From NCBI GenBank assembly GCA_036365145.1, contig JAEOAD010002279.1, positions 3,591,001 to 3,655,000 of the forward strand: a DNA stretch of 64,000 nt. The letters run 5' to 3'. The stretch is from Orientallactaga sibirica (Eukaryota; Chordata; Mammalia; Rodentia; Dipodidae). The translations under genes and the position numbers were made by a program. Below the pieces are notes generated by a model. That model did not search any database. It saw only the letters and a program-made list of their open reading frames with translations, and was not told where the DNA came from. The stretch's first letter is position 1, and every line of letters starts with the position of its first letter. This document shows, piece by piece, positions 1 through 11,596 of the stretch.

Positions 1-182
1 TCTCCAGGTCCCACGTTTAGCCAGATGCAAAGTGACGCAAGGGTGCAATGCCGCACTTGCCCACAAGGGGGCGCACTCATCTGGAGTGCGTTCACAGCGG
101 CTGAGAGGCTGCTGGCACACCCATTCTCTACCTGCCTCTTCCTCTCTGTCTCTCTCTGTCTCTCTCAAATAAAAAAAAAAAT
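1..182 (+). repeat. tSINE-c, head cut by window start
   Basis: Begins at the end of the B box (TCTCCAGGTCCC); tail CTCTCAAATAAA. Confidence 0.9.
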
Positions 183-303
183 CCAGGCTGTACTCACCCT
201 GTGGCGAAACCTCACCCGCATCTTCCCCGGGTGATGTCAGCAAGCCCCCTCGCTAACCAAGCACCTCATTCCGTGAATTCTCACGACTTCCCAAGATGAG
301 CAC

Positions 304-473
304 TTTTTTTTTTTTTTTTTTTTTTTTTTTGTTTTATCGAGATAGGGTCTCACTCTGGTCCAGGCTGACCTGGAATTAACTATGTAGTCTCAGGGTGGCC
401 TCGAACTCTCAGCGATCCTCCTACCTCTGCCTCCCGAGTGCTGGGATTAAAGGCATGCGCCACCACGCCCGGC
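304..473 (-). repeat. B1 SINE, full
   Basis: Long T-run at left (reversed A tail). Target site GATGAGCACTTTT is doubled at about 294-306 and 475-487. Confidence 0.95.
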
Positions 474-479
474 TGATGA

Positions 480-548
480 GCACTTTTAATCCCACTTACC
501 AGTGAGGAAACTGAGGCATGGAGTAACACAGTCACAGTGAGAAAGAGC
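480..548 (+). repeat. MIR core, split from its left part by a B1 insertion
   Basis: CACTTACCAGTGAGGAAACTGAGGCATGGAG is MIR-like; the 5' piece ends at about 306 before the B1. Confidence 0.55.
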
Positions 549-555
549 AACTTCT

Positions 556-738
556 GGGCAGTTAAGGTGTTTGCCTGAGAAGCCTAAGGGCCCAGGTTCA
601 ATTCCCCAGCACCCACGTAAGCCAGATGCACAGGGGGCGCATGCGTCTGGAGTTCGTTTACAGTGGCTGGAGGCCCTAGTGTGCCCATTCTCTCTCTAAC
701 TGCCTGCCTCTCTCTCTCTCTCAAATAAATAAATACAG
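556..738 (+). repeat. tSINE-a
   Basis: Head shortened; GAGCAACTTCTG / GAGCAGCTTCTG flank it. Confidence 0.9.
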
Positions 739-999
739 AGCAGCTTCTGTCAAGCCCACCTGTATCTCAGTTCAAAACCCATGCTGTTTTTTCTGTGCTA
801 CCGACCATCGAGAACAACAGCAGGCAGGAGAGCAGATGGCGTGGCCGGGTGGGAAAGGCAGTGTGCTTTGTGCAAAGGGCATAAACCAGCTTACTGAATC
901 TATTCAACAGCCAATGTGGAACAATTATTATTGCTATTATTAATCAGTATTATAGGTTTTCTGATAGGTTAAAAAGCCAGAGAGATGAAGGACTTGCTA
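739..999. other. Unique intergenic DNA
   Basis: Nothing recognised; AT-rich at its right end. Confidence 0.6.
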
Positions 1000-2033
1000 G
1001 CTCTTTTTTTTTTAATTATTGTTTTTTTATTGACTTTTATACTTACATACAAAAAAAAACCACCTGATATTTCCCTCCCCTCCCCCCATTCCACTTTAGA
1101 ACTCAAGTCTCCATCATATCCCCTCCCTCTCTCCATTAGTCTCTTTTTTAATTTGATGTCATCATCTTTTTCTTCTATTTTGAGGGTTTTGCGAAGGTAT
1201 TGCTAGGCACTGCAAGGTCATGGATATCGAGGCCAGTTTCTGTCTGGGCAGTTGCACTGTAAGAGGTCATACCCTTCCTTTGGCTCTTCCATTCTATCCG
1301 CCCCCTCTTCCGCAATGGTCCCTGAGCCTTGGAGGGTGTGACAGAGGTGTTTCAGTGCTGGGCACTCCTCCATCCCTTCTTCTCAGCACTGTGTTGCCTT
1401 TTGGGTCATCCCAGTGATCATCGCCATTTGAAAAGAGAAGCTTCTCTAACCAGAAGTGAGAGTAGCGTTAATATGTGAATATGAACATTAAGTGTAGTAC
1501 CCCCAGGGCAGCTTGGTGGGAATAATATATACACTTAGCCAGACAAGAGCAGGCTTTATACCCCTAAGGCTCATGACCTTACCTACCATAGACTTTGCTT
1601 AGGTTTTTCAGTACCAGGTATGTATTCCCTCCCGTAGAGAGGGCCTTCAGTCCAATTATGGAGCAGTTGGTTACCCCAAGAGTAGACATGCCACTATTGC
1701 ACCCGTTCAGTCTTTGGGCCTGTCTGGCCAAGCTTGAATATTCAGCATCCACTATTTTCACTGTTGATGGCTTCTGTCTCCCATACGCTGTGTGCAGTGC
1801 AGCTTTTTCCAGCTTTCAGTTGGCTGGTCTACAGGGAGAAGGTTTTCTGCTCCACACCACCTTGCTTTCTCAGTGACCTTGCCTCTCAGGCAAGAGATGT
1901 CTTCAGCAATAGGGTCTTACTATCTGTTTCTCAAGGGAAACCAAGGGCTTTGGCAAAAGATTTTAATGTTTTGGAGGCTACCGGGACCTCCTTGGCCAAC
2001 AACTCACTGGAAGGTATCCCATTCCAGAAGCTC
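1000..2033 (-). mobile_element. LINE-1 3'-end fragment
   Basis: The text resembles the 3' UTR of rodent L1 (Lx type), including GAGCAGTTGGTTACCCC and ACATGCCACTATTGCACC. The T-rich left end suggests a reversed poly(A) tail and so minus orientation. No intact ORF. Confidence 0.6.
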
Positions 2034-2262
2034 TTTTTTTTAATATATATTTTACTTTTATTTATTTGTTTGAGAGAGAGAATGAGGCAGAGGAAGAGAG
2101 AGAGAGAAAGAATGGGTGCGCCAGGGCCTCCAGGCACTGCAAACCAACTCCAGACGCATGCGCCCCCTTGTGCATCTGGCTTACATGGGTTCTGGGGCAT
2201 CGAGCCGAGGTCCTTTGGCTTTGTAGGCAAGTGCCTTAACCACTACTGCCATATCCTTTGCC
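2034..2262 (-). repeat. tSINE-a
   Basis: Inserted at the left-hand end of the L1 fragment; head slightly damaged. Confidence 0.9.
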
Positions 2263-2539
2263 CTTCATCATCAGCTTGGACAGTAGCAACCAGAGAAGCT
2301 GCTAGAAGGTGGAAGGGAACCCAAGTGGACCAGGAGGGTGGGATAGATTAGGAGAATGGGGCATCTGGGTTGAGGGAGCAAGAATAGAGCCTCCGAGAAG
2401 AGAAAAGCCTTGACTTGGCGTGCCCCCGAGACACTGGCAGGTGAAACAAGGACCCACCTCCAGAGGGTGCTCCCCATACCTTGTGTCTGAGCCTGGCTTC
2501 ATCATGCTTATCCGGGCCCTGTCTAGCTCCTAGGAGAGG

Positions 2540-2612
2540 CCACAGGGTCAGGCTGCCTGCATTCCTTCCATGCTCTGTGCCTCTGTCTCCTCAACTGTAA
2601 AAGGAGGCAATG
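2540..2612 (+). repeat. MIR-like fragment
   Basis: TGTGCCTCTGTCTCCTCAAC followed by TGTAAAAGGAGGCAATGAG matches the MIR centre. Confidence 0.5.
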
Positions 2613-2614
2613 AG

Positions 2615-2730
2615 GGGCTGGAGAGATGGCTTAGCGGTTAAGGCACTTGCTTGCAAAGCCAAAGGACCCAGGTTCAATTCCCTAGGACCCCTCTCTTTCA
2701 AATAAATAAATAAAATATTTTATTTAAAAA
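2615..2730 (+). repeat. tSINE-a with large internal deletion
   Basis: Head and B box intact; body from CCCACG to TCTC lost. Confidence 0.9.
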
Positions 2731-2741
2731 GAGGGGAGGGG

Positions 2742-2894
2742 ATCCTGGCGTGGTGGCGCATGCCTTTAATACCAGCACTGGGGAGGTAGGTGTAGGAGGA
2801 TCGCCGTGAGTTCAAGGCCACCCTGAGACTACATAGTGAATTCCAGGTCAGCCTGGGCTAGAGAGTGAGACTCTGCCTCAAAAAAAAAAAAAAA
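2742..2894 (+). repeat. B1 SINE
   Basis: Full length, A tail at 2879-2894. Confidence 0.9.
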
Positions 2895-2903
2895 CAAAGC
2901 AAA

Positions 2904-3105
2904 GTTGGGCATGGTGGCGCACGCCATTAATCCCAGCACTCTGGAGGCAGAGGTAGGAGGATCACCATGAGTTCAAGGCCACCCTGAGACTACATAGTGA
3001 ATTCCAGGTCAGCCTAAGCTAGAGTGAGACCCTACCTGGGAAAACCAAAAACCAAACAAACAAATAAAAACAAAGCAAACAAAAATAAATAAAATAAAAA
3101 TAAAG
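2904..3105 (+). repeat. B1 SINE
   Basis: Full length with a long A-rich tail carrying CAAA and TAAA units. Confidence 0.9.
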
Positions 3106-3147
3106 GGGGGACAATGATCCCAGCCAGTGCCCACTGTAAGCTCACTA

Positions 3148-3236
3148 TGTAGGTTCTTTACTTGAGAAAGAGAAAGAGGCAGAGAGAGAGAGAGAATGGG
3201 CACACCAGGGCCTCCAGCCACTGCAAACGAATACAC
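3148..3236 (-). repeat. tSINE-a fragment
   Basis: 3' half only, ends at GCAAACGAATAC next to the LTR piece. Confidence 0.8.
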
Positions 3237-3340
3237 CACTCCAAGAGGTGTTAATTCCCCCAAATCTCCATCAGTTGGGAACCTAGCATTCAGAACACCT
3301 AAGTGTATGAGGGACCCCTGAATCAAACCACCACACGTGC
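3237..3340 (-). mobile_element. MaLR-type LTR fragment
   Basis: Reverse complement of part of the element at 63745-64000. Both contain GGAGATTTGGG, a GTGTTAATTCC-like run and a ...CAGAACACCTAAG... run in matching order. It is truncated at both ends by a SINE and by unique DNA. Confidence 0.5.
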
Positions 3341-4388
3341 CTTCTCTTGCTTCAGGGCGCCTAGCCCAAAGCTGACTCCCCAGAAGGCTACTGGGATGGA
3401 TGCATGTAACATAGCATTGCCTATACGTAGCCTCTCTGTCACCACTGGACCGTGAGTCCCTGAAAGGCAAGGATAGAACATTGCCCCCCCGTCTACATCC
3501 ACAGCACGCGGACAGTAAACAGCACAAAGGCAAGGAGCTTTGCTTCAGACAGTGCAATTCAATGCCAGGCACAGAAGCAATGGAGAGATGCGGTACAGGA
3601 TCCTGGGCACCTCACTGCATCCCTGGGAGGCCTGGAGAACCCAGCTAGGAGACGGCTTGGCCCCCAGCAAGGCCACTGAGAGTCCCCAGAGACCTTTGCT
3701 GTCACTGAAACCAGCAGAGTCCACGAGCAACCTGCTCACTCGGCCTGTGGCAGCTCACGGTTTGATTAAATGCTTCTGATGCTGACGAGGAACGCTGGAA
3801 ACAGGTTTGGCCTCTTAAGTTTCTGTTCATAGCACTGCCTCCCACCGACACTCCAAAGTCGGGGTCTCCTCCCCCCCGCCCCAAGAGTCCAGCTAAGCAT
3901 ACTCCATCGGTGGTGCTGAGAGAATTGGAGTTTGAGGGATCAGGGTGCATGCATATGGGTCACACCGAGGAGGAACGGAGGGAGCATGCCACCTGGGCCT
4001 GTGGCTGGCCCTGACTCATGGAGAGAAATAAAAGGGAAGGGGCACACGGGGAGGCCTGGAATGCCCGGATAAGGAGTAGGCACTTTATTCTGTGGCAATG
4101 GGGCCATGGAAGGTCTCTAAGCAGCTTCTAAGTATGACCAAGTTCACACAGAACAGACTAAAGCATGCTGAGTAGTGGCAAAATCTGGGCATTCAAACAC
4201 AAGGCCTTTCCAAACATGAAGGGACCCGACTGCCTTCTCTAACTCCCACCTCCATCTGATAAGTCATTCCACTGGGGAGGGAGGTGAAAATTCCACTCCT
4301 CAGAAGCAAGACAAGATGGAGGCCACCACCCTGCTGCTGTCAAAGGGACCAAGACACTCCCTCCGTGAGTGTCCACTGGCTGCCTGGA
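3341..4388. other. Unique intergenic DNA
   Basis: About 1 kb without SINEs. No splice-framed open frame or conserved motif recognised. Confidence 0.6.
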
Positions 4389-4601
4389 TTTTTTTTTTAA
4401 ATATATATTAGCAACAGACAGAAAAAGAGGCAGAGAGACAAGAACAGGCACACCAGGGCCTCCAACCACTGGAAACAAACTCCAGATGCATGCGCCACCT
4501 TGTGCATCTGGCTTACATGGGTCCTGGGGAATTGGGCCTGGAACCAAGGTCCTTAGTCTTCACAGGCAAGCGTTTAACCACTAAGCCATCTCTCCAGCCC
4601 T
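4389..4601 (-). repeat. tSINE-a2
   Basis: Reversed B-box region is GGAATTGGGCCTGGAACC, the expanded form. Confidence 0.9.
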
Positions 4602-6062
4602 GGCTGTTTGCACCCAGCACAGAGCCAGTGTTCAGGCAGAGGCCTGGCAGGGTTTTTTTGTTTGTTTGTTTTTTATTTATTATTTATTTGGGTCTCATTC
4701 TGGTCCAGGCTGACCTAGAGAATTAACTACCAGGGTCTCAGGGTGGCAAACAAACTCCAGATGCATCCTCCCCTTGTCTGCTGGTTTATGTGGGTCCTGG
4801 GATTAAACCTGGTCCTTAGGGCCCGGCAGGGTTTTTTTAAAGAATATTTTATTTATTATTTATTTCCAGCCCCTGCAGCAGGTTTTGATGGAATGGGTAA
4901 CTCAGCAGTCTAGCCATGGCAAACAAACTCCAGGGAGATCACCTTGTGCACCTGGGAAGACAATTGGGCCAAACAAGGTCCTTAGTCTTCTCAGGCAAGC
5001 GCTTAACCACTAAGCCATCTCTCCAGCCCTTTGCTGTTGCACTGCCCACAGAGCCAGTGTTCAGGCAGAGGCCTGGCAGGGTTTTTAAAGAATATTTTAT
5101 TTATTATTTATTTGAATCTCTTTCCATTGAGGCAGGCAGTTTGAGAGAATCTAAACCAGGCTTCATCTCAAACAAAACCAGATCATCTCTGACATCACTG
5201 GTTTAGTGGGTCTTGGGAATTGAACCTTAATCCCAGCACTCGGGAGGCAAGTGCCTTAGGGGGCTAAGCCATGACTCCAGGCCCTGAGATGACAGGTTTT
5301 GATGGCAGTAAGTGAGACCCAGCTAAAAAAAAAAAAAAAACTCCCCACCTGGGCTGACAAGAGATGACTCAAACACTTTCTCTGTCTCTTCTCTGCCTGA
5401 GTCCCCTGTGAAGACCCAGGTTTGATTCCCAGGACTCACGTTCTGCCAGCCACATGAGCTCAGTGCTTGAGAACAGGCATCATTTCTGTGGCTGGAATTC
5501 TTTCCATTTTCTCTCTTTGTGTCTGTCAAATAAATAAATAAACATTTAAAAATCAGTCTGACATCCCAGGATTCAGTCTCTGCTCCTGGCTGGGGTGGCG
5601 CAGCACCTTTAATCCCAGAAGATGCGGGAGGTAGAGGTACTGAAGGAATGTCTGACCACCCTGAGATGACATAGTCACCTCTCCCAGTGGACCCCAGCAC
5701 AAAAAAAAAAAGATGGTTGGGTCCTGGGGTTGACTGAGCTGATTGGCCTGCCTCGTGATCACTGGCAGGTTTGATTCCCTTGGAACCTTCTCAGAGAACC
5801 TTTTAGCCTTGACTCTTTCTTTTTTTTTTTTTTTTTTTTTTTTAAAAATATATTTTATTTATTTATTTGTCAAATAAATAAATAAACAGAGAAAAAACAG
5901 AAAGAGAATTCACACCAGGGCCTCCTGGTGGCCTCAAATGAACTCCAGAAGATGTGCCCCCTTGTGCATGAAGGAACATGGGTGAGAGGAGACGAACCAG
6001 GATCTCTTGGTCTTGGGCCCAGCACAGGGCCTGGCAGACCAGGGTCCTGGCCATCTCTCCAG
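4602..6062. other. Mosaic zone of interleaved and duplicated SINE pieces
   Basis: Short runs of tSINE and B1 in both orientations alternate with unrelated bits. AGAGCCAGTGTTCAGGCAGA recurs at about 4619 and 5050. A scrambled minus tSINE lies at 5817-6062. See findings. Confidence 0.8.
5588..5711 (+). repeat. B1 SINE, scrambled
   Basis: B1 segments are present in order, but short foreign bits lie between them; part of the mosaic zone. Confidence 0.6.
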
Positions 6063-6137
6063 CTGATTGGCTTTCTTGGCATTCACTGGCTTCACCACAA
6101 ACTTGAACCTCCCATTTATGTCATTCTCATGGACAAT

Positions 6138-6361
6138 TTTTAAAATTATTTTATTTATTTCTTTGAGAGCAACAGGCAGAGAGAGAGAGAGAAAGAAGCA
6201 GAGAGAGAGAATGGGTGTGCCAGGGCCTCCAGCCACTGCAAATAAACTCCAGACGCATGTGCCACCTTGTGTATGTGGCTTACGTGGGTCCTGATGAATC
6301 GAACCTGGATCCTTATGCTTCACAGGCAAATGCCTCAACCACCAAGCCATCTCTCCAGCCC
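6138..6361 (-). repeat. tSINE-a
   Basis: Full length, immediately left of a B1. Confidence 0.9.
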
Positions 6362-6368
6362 CACAGAC

Positions 6369-6538
6369 TTATTTTATTTTATTTTATTTTTTTTTTGTTT
6401 TTCAAGGTAGGGTTTCACTCTAGCCCAGACTGACCTGGAATTCACCTTGGAGTCTCAGGGTGGCCTCAGATTCACAGCGATTCTCCTACCTCTGCCTCCC
6501 AAGTGCTGGGATTAAAGGCATGTGCCACTATGCCAGGC
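6369..6538 (-). repeat. B1 SINE
   Basis: Full length; sits next to a tSINE, with ACAATTTTTAAAAT on both outer sides (6134-6147 and 6539-6552). Confidence 0.9.
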
Positions 6539-6562
6539 ACAATTTTTAAAATATATTTTATT

Positions 6563-6800
6563 GGCCTAGAGAGATGGCTTAGCAGTTAAGGCGCCTGGCT
6601 GCAAAGTGTAAGAATGCTCGTTCGATTCTCCAGGTCCCACGTTTAGCCAGATGCAAAGTGATGCAAGGGTGCAATGCTGGACTTGCCCACATGGGGGCGC
6701 ACATGTCTGGAGTTCATTCACAGTGGCTGAAAGGCCACTGGCACGCCCATTCTCTATGTCTCCCTCCCTCCCTCCCTCTCTCTCTCTCTCTCTCCAAAAT
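6563..6800 (+). repeat. tSINE-c
   Basis: Head GGCTTAGCAGTTAAGGC; tail runs into (GT)n. Confidence 0.9.
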
Positions 6801-6811
6801 GTGTGTGTGTG

Positions 6812-7004
6812 TATTTTATTTTCAAGGATAGAGGAGGAAGGAGAGAACAAGAGAAGGAAAAGGGAGGGGGGAATGTCAGGGCTTCTTGCCATTGCAAACA
6901 ATCTCCAGATACATTCTGCTTTACGTTGGCACTGGGGAATTGAACCCAGGCCAGCAGGCTTTGCAAGCAAGCATGTTTAACTGCTGGGCCATCTCTCCAG
7001 CTCA
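6812..7004 (-). repeat. tSINE-a, diverged
   Basis: Deletion near GATACATTCTGCTTTACG. Confidence 0.85.
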
Positions 7005-7789
7005 TTCCTGAATAATTTAACCTTCCCAGGTCATCTCATGGCTCTTGTTCTCCCTGGAACGTGACGAGCATATAAGCTTAGTTTCCTTTTAACACACTGT
7101 ACCTTGGACACCATGCAATGTAGGTTCTACCACCTTTTGCAACATTACTCTGAGTTCTAACAACAGCCTCCGTGGAGTGCCCCTCACCTTCCAGAGAAAG
7201 ACAGGGAAGGAGAGCTATGGTATTACAGAGGGAATTCCAGGTCAGCCTGGACTAGAGCAAGATCCTACCTTGAAAATCAAAAATAATAATAATTAATTAA
7301 TTTTTAAAAAACAGACTTTTTTCTCCATTCCTCACCACCTTTATGCTCCATTCAACCAGCAAATATTTAATAAGACCGTGCTCCAGCCTTGCATGGAGGA
7401 AAATGTCCGTGATGGCTTTGTGTATCCGCTCACTCTAATGGATGCTAGACTCATTCCAGGATCTAGTGGCTGCCCTCCAGGAATTCAGAGTCCAGCGTGT
7501 TTTATTTATTGTTGACTTGGCATTTCATAAGAGTTATTAGTCACAAGGTCCAGTTGTGTCAACAGAGACAACTGGTACAAAGAAATGTGAACTGGGTTGA
7601 AATTATTGACTCAGTAGCCAAAAGGTTCAGGAAACACACACACACACATTTACATTACAGAAATAGCAAGTACATGGACAGCTTCCATTCCCAAGGTCAG
7701 TGGGTGACGAAAAGAAGCCGAGATCACACATACACACACACATGCACACATATACACACACACATAGTCTCCAAAAATAATTTTATAGA
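7005..7789. other. Unique DNA with CA runs
   Basis: Contains a B1 half (7228-7308) and CA-rich runs near 7634 and 7728-7765. No gene seen. Confidence 0.6.
7228..7308 (+). repeat. B1 SINE, 3' half
   Basis: Starts at GAATTCCAGGTCAGCC; the 5' half is missing. Confidence 0.8.
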
Positions 7790-8004
7790 GCTGGAGAGAG
7801 GGCTTAGCGGTTAAGGCGCTTGCCTGTGAAGCCTAAGGATCCATGTTCGACTCTCCAGATCCTACGTAAACCAGACACACAAAGGCAGGACGAGCGCAAG
7901 GTCGCACATGCCCACTAGGTGGCGCAAGTGCCTAGAGTTCAATTGCAGTAGCTGAGGCCCTGGCCCACCAATTCTCTCTCTAAAAAAAAATAAAAAAAGA
8001 TTAA
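7790..8004 (+). repeat. tSINE-b
   Basis: Body with CCCACTAGGTGGCGCAAG; tail CCAATTCTCTC. Confidence 0.9.
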
Positions 8005-8613
8005 AAGAGCCTCTTCCAGGACCACCATCTCCAAATATCTCTTGTGTATGGGCAGGGTATGAGCTACTGAAAACTTCCTGGATCGGTGCCTCTGTCTCAG
8101 ACTTTGAGGTTCCCTGGGAGGCTGCCAAATCTCCTTGCCTCCCCCATGAGGAACTGCTGGGGGTGCCCTTGATCTCAGGCTCCCCTTGCCCTGAAGCCTG
8201 GCTTGCCTCCGTGGCTCCACACCCTCCTTAGACATGACACACTCACACATCCGCATTCCGTATGTATCTGATTTGCTGTGCCATCGTCAGCCCTCACCTC
8301 AGAGCCTATTCTGAAGCCCTCTTGTCTAAGGCTAATTGACTCTGAGAACGGGCCAGGTCTTGCTTTGGCCCTGGCAAGCTCCCTTTCCTCTTGAGCCTGT
8401 CAGTCTTCTGCCCTCAACGTCTTCTCCTTGTGGGCTCTGCTCTGGGATGAGAAGTCCATGTCCATGTCCAAGTCCCCTCAGAGTGTCGTTCCTCCCAGTA
8501 TCGCTCTGTGAGTCATTGGCAATAGGACGCTAAACAACACAGGCAGTTGCTGTCACTCTCGGCTGCCCACCCAAATAGAGGGTAACTTCTTAGTGCTAAA
8601 GATACCACAGGTG
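8005..8613. other. Unique intergenic DNA
   Basis: Nothing recognised. Confidence 0.6.
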
Positions 8614-8865
8614 GGGCTGCAGAGATGGCTCAGTGGTTAAGTGCTTCTCTGTGAAGCCTAAGCAGCCCAGTTCGAGGCTCGATTCCCCAGGACCCACGTA
8701 AGCCAGATGCACAAGGTGGCGCATGAATCTGGAGTTTGTTTGCAGAGGCTGGAGGTCCTGATGCACCCATTCTCTCCCTCCCTCTCCCTCCCTCCCTCTC
8801 TCTCTCTCTCTTTCTCTCTCTCACTCTCTCTGTCTGTCACTCTCAAATAAATAAAAATAAGAATA
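8614..8865 (+). repeat. tSINE-a2
   Basis: Expanded B box AGTTCGAGGCTCGATTCC; tail with GTCACTCTCAAATAAA. Confidence 0.9.
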
Positions 8866-8868
8866 AAT

Positions 8869-9099
8869 TAAGAAGCTTGCCTGCAAAGCCAAAGGATCCC
8901 GGTTCAACTCTCCAGGGCCCATGTAAGCCAGATACACAAGGGGGCGCATGTATCTGGCGCACCCATTCTCTCTCTCTTGTTCTCTCTCTCTACCTGCTTA
9001 TTTCTGTACTCTCTCTCTGTCTCGTTTGCAGTGGCTAGAGGCCCTGGCATGCCTATTCTCACTCTCTCCCCCTCCCTGTCATAAATAAATAAATAAATA
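8869..9099 (+). repeat. tSINE-a, rearranged
   Basis: Head lost; the CT-rich part appears before and after the TTGCAGTGGCTAGAGG part. Confidence 0.85.
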
Positions 9100-9250
9100 A
9101 GCCTGGTGTGGTGGCGCGCGCCTTTAATCCCAGCACTTAGGAGGCGGAGGTAGGAGGATCGCAGAGAGTTCAAGGCCACCCTGAGACTACATAGTGAATT
9201 CCAGGTCAGCCTGGGCTAAAGTGAGACCCTACCTCAAACAAACAAAATAA
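9100..9250 (+). repeat. B1 SINE
   Basis: Full length, inserted in the A-tail of the preceding tSINE. Confidence 0.9.

Positions 9251-9284
<34 letters not shown>
9246..9284 (+). repeat. (TAAA)n
   Basis: About ten AAAT units at the tail of a B1. Confidence 0.9.
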
Positions 9285-9286
<2 letters not shown>

Positions 9287-9292
9287 ATCTTT

Positions 9293-9448
9293 AGCCAGGC
9301 GTGGTGGCACACGCCTTGAATCCCAGCACTTGGGAGGCAGAGGTAGGAGGAATGCCATGAGTTCGAGGCCACTCTGAGATTCCATTGTGAATTCCAGGTC
9401 AGCCTGAGCTAGAGTGAGGCCCTATCTCGAAAAACCAAAAAGAAAAAA
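9293..9448 (+). repeat. B1 SINE
   Basis: Full length; tail with AAAG units. Confidence 0.9.
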
Positions 9449-9750
9449 AGAAAAGCAAAGAAAATATAAAGCACTTAGCAAGCTGCCCCATGCAGCAAGT
9501 ATGAGACAGTCTCGGTTACCACTGCTGGCTCTGTGCACTGAGCAACTACAGAGATATGGTGAGGATGGGACACGTCCCGACATGAGCAGATTACGGCACC
9601 TGCCTCCTTCTGCCCCGGGCTACGAAAGCAACCTCTTTACTTAGTCCCTGTTTCAAATGTCCTTCTCTCTCTCTCTTGCAAGATAATAATCTTCCTGGAA
9701 CAGAAATTCTACAGGAGCAAAAGCCTTTGGGATAAACAGACTATGCAAGA
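9449..9750. other. Unique intergenic DNA
   Basis: Nothing recognised. Confidence 0.6.
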
Positions 9751-9900
9751 GCTGGGTGTGATGGCGCACATCTTTAAACATAGATCTCAGGAGGCAGAGG
9801 GAGGAGTATCATGGTGAGTTTGAGGCCACCTTGAGACTGCATAGTGAATGCCAGGTCAGCCTGGGCTAGAGTGAGACCCTATCTCAAAAAAAGAGAGAGA
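9751..9900 (+). repeat. B1 SINE, diverged
   Basis: Head altered (CATCTTTAAACATAGATCTC). Confidence 0.85.
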
Positions 9901-10065
9901 GCCGGGCGTGGTGGCGCACGCCTTTAATCCCAGCACTCGGGAGGCAGAGGTAGGAGGATCACCATGAGTTTGAGGCCACCCTGAGACTACATAGTAATTC
10001 CAGGTCAGCCTGGGCCAGAGTGAGACCCTATCTCAAAAAATAAAAATAAATAAAAATTTAAAAAG
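9901..10065 (+). repeat. B1 SINE
   Basis: Young-looking copy immediately after the previous one. Confidence 0.9.
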
Positions 10066-10191
10066 AGAGAGAGAAGGAAAGAGAGAGAATATACTGTAAT
10101 GGAGTACTAGGGGTCCAAGAAAGTCCTTGAACCCCAAACCCTAGGTTCGTTTCTAATTCTAATCAAAGAATTGAATAAAAAAGAAAACTGT

Positions 10192-10328
10192 AGCCGGGTG
10201 TGGTGGTGCACTCCTTTAATCCCAGCACTCAGGAGGCAGAGGTAGGAGGATCGCCGTGAGTTCGAGGCCACCCTGAGAATACAGAGTGAATTCCAGGTCA
10301 GCCTGGTCTAGAGTGAAACCCTACCTTG

Positions 10329-10371
<43 letters not shown>

Positions 10372-10385
10372 AAGAAAGAAAAGAA
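10192..10385 (+). repeat. B1 SINE with about 42-nt A run
   Basis: Full length; uninterrupted A tail at 10328-10369, then AAAG units. Confidence 0.9.
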
Positions 10386-10910
10386 AACTTTCACCATAGC
10401 TGAAAGTTCTCAAGGAATCAGAGAGCTTGCCCTCCCTTGCAAAAGGTATTTTATGGCTTAGGTGAACCAGCTGGCCAGCTCAGTTGAACCAGAGGGCCAG
10501 GGCTTTTCAGGAAGAGGGCTGTCTCCGGGGTACCAAGTTCTGGGGGCTGAACTTGACCAACCATAATGTTTCCTATGAAGGACCTCTCTCCCAGATGGCA
10601 TCCTGGTTGTTTGTGGAAAACAGGCCTAGAGAACTAGGCAAGAGACAAGACACCAGATCATCTTTGATTTCTAGCAGGTGCAGACTTTTCTTCTTTTTTT
10701 TGCCTTCAGGGGTCCAGTCATCCTAACTGTACCCCCTTCTCAATACAAGGCCTGTGCGTGAAGAGAGATTAAGGACCATGTTTTCACAGCAGAGTCTGAG
10801 ATGCACATACAAGCAGAGCTGGGTTTAGGAAGGGTAGCCTGTCCACACACATGGGCTGGCCTGCAAGAGAGAGAAACTGGAGGCAGAGACTAGGTTAAGA
10901 CAGTGCTGAG
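10386..10910. other. Unique intergenic DNA
   Basis: Nothing recognised. Confidence 0.6.
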
Positions 10911-11123
10911 GGCTGGAGAAGATGGCTTAGCGGTTAAGGCATTTGCTTGCAAAACCAAAGGACCCTGGTTCAGTCTCCCAGGACCCACATAAGCCAGATG
11001 CACAAGGAGGTTCATGCATCTGGAGTTCATTTGTAGTGGCTGGAGGCCCTGGTGCACCTATTCTCTCTCTCTCTCTACCTCTTTCTCTCAAATAAATAAA
11101 TAAATAATATATTTAAAAAAAAA
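10911..11123 (+). repeat. tSINE-a
   Basis: First of two copies at one target (AAGACAGTGCTG). Confidence 0.9.
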
Positions 11124-11135
11124 AAGACAGTGCTG

Positions 11136-11376
11136 GGCTGGGGAAATGGTTTAGCAGTTAAGACATTTGCCTGCAAAGCCTAAGGACCCAGGTTCGATTC
11201 CCCAGTACCCACGTAAACCAGATGTACAAGGGGCACACTCATCTGGAGTTCATTTGCAGTGGCTGGAGACTCTGGCGTGCCCATTCTCTCTTTCTCTCTG
11301 TCTGCCTCTTCCTCCCTCCCTACCTCTCTTTCTCTCTCTCTCCTCTTTCCTAAATAAATAAAATATATTTTTTTTA
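11136..11376 (+). repeat. tSINE-a
   Basis: Second copy at the same target. Confidence 0.9.
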
Positions 11377-11445
11377 AAGACAGTGCTGAAGTAGCTCAGG
11401 GTTGGTAGCAGATGGGTGTTCACGAGGGTGAAAAGGAGGATGAAG

Positions 11446-11590
11446 CTAGGAGTGTGGTACACGCCGCCTGGAATCCCACCACTCAGTAGGCTGAGGTAGG
11501 AGAATCACCGTGAGGTCCAGGCCAGGCTGACCTACAGAGCAAGTTCCATGTCAGCCTTGGTTAGAGTAAGGCTCTGCCTCAAAAATAAAC
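11446..11590 (+). repeat. B1 SINE, old
   Basis: Diverged copy (CCACTCAGTAGGCTGAGGTA). Confidence 0.7.
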
Positions 11591-11596
11591 TCACAG

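Noticed and set aside
1734..2351. Open frame of 205 codons
   Set aside because: It crosses an L1 3' fragment and a reversed tSINE; no protein similarity or splice signals.
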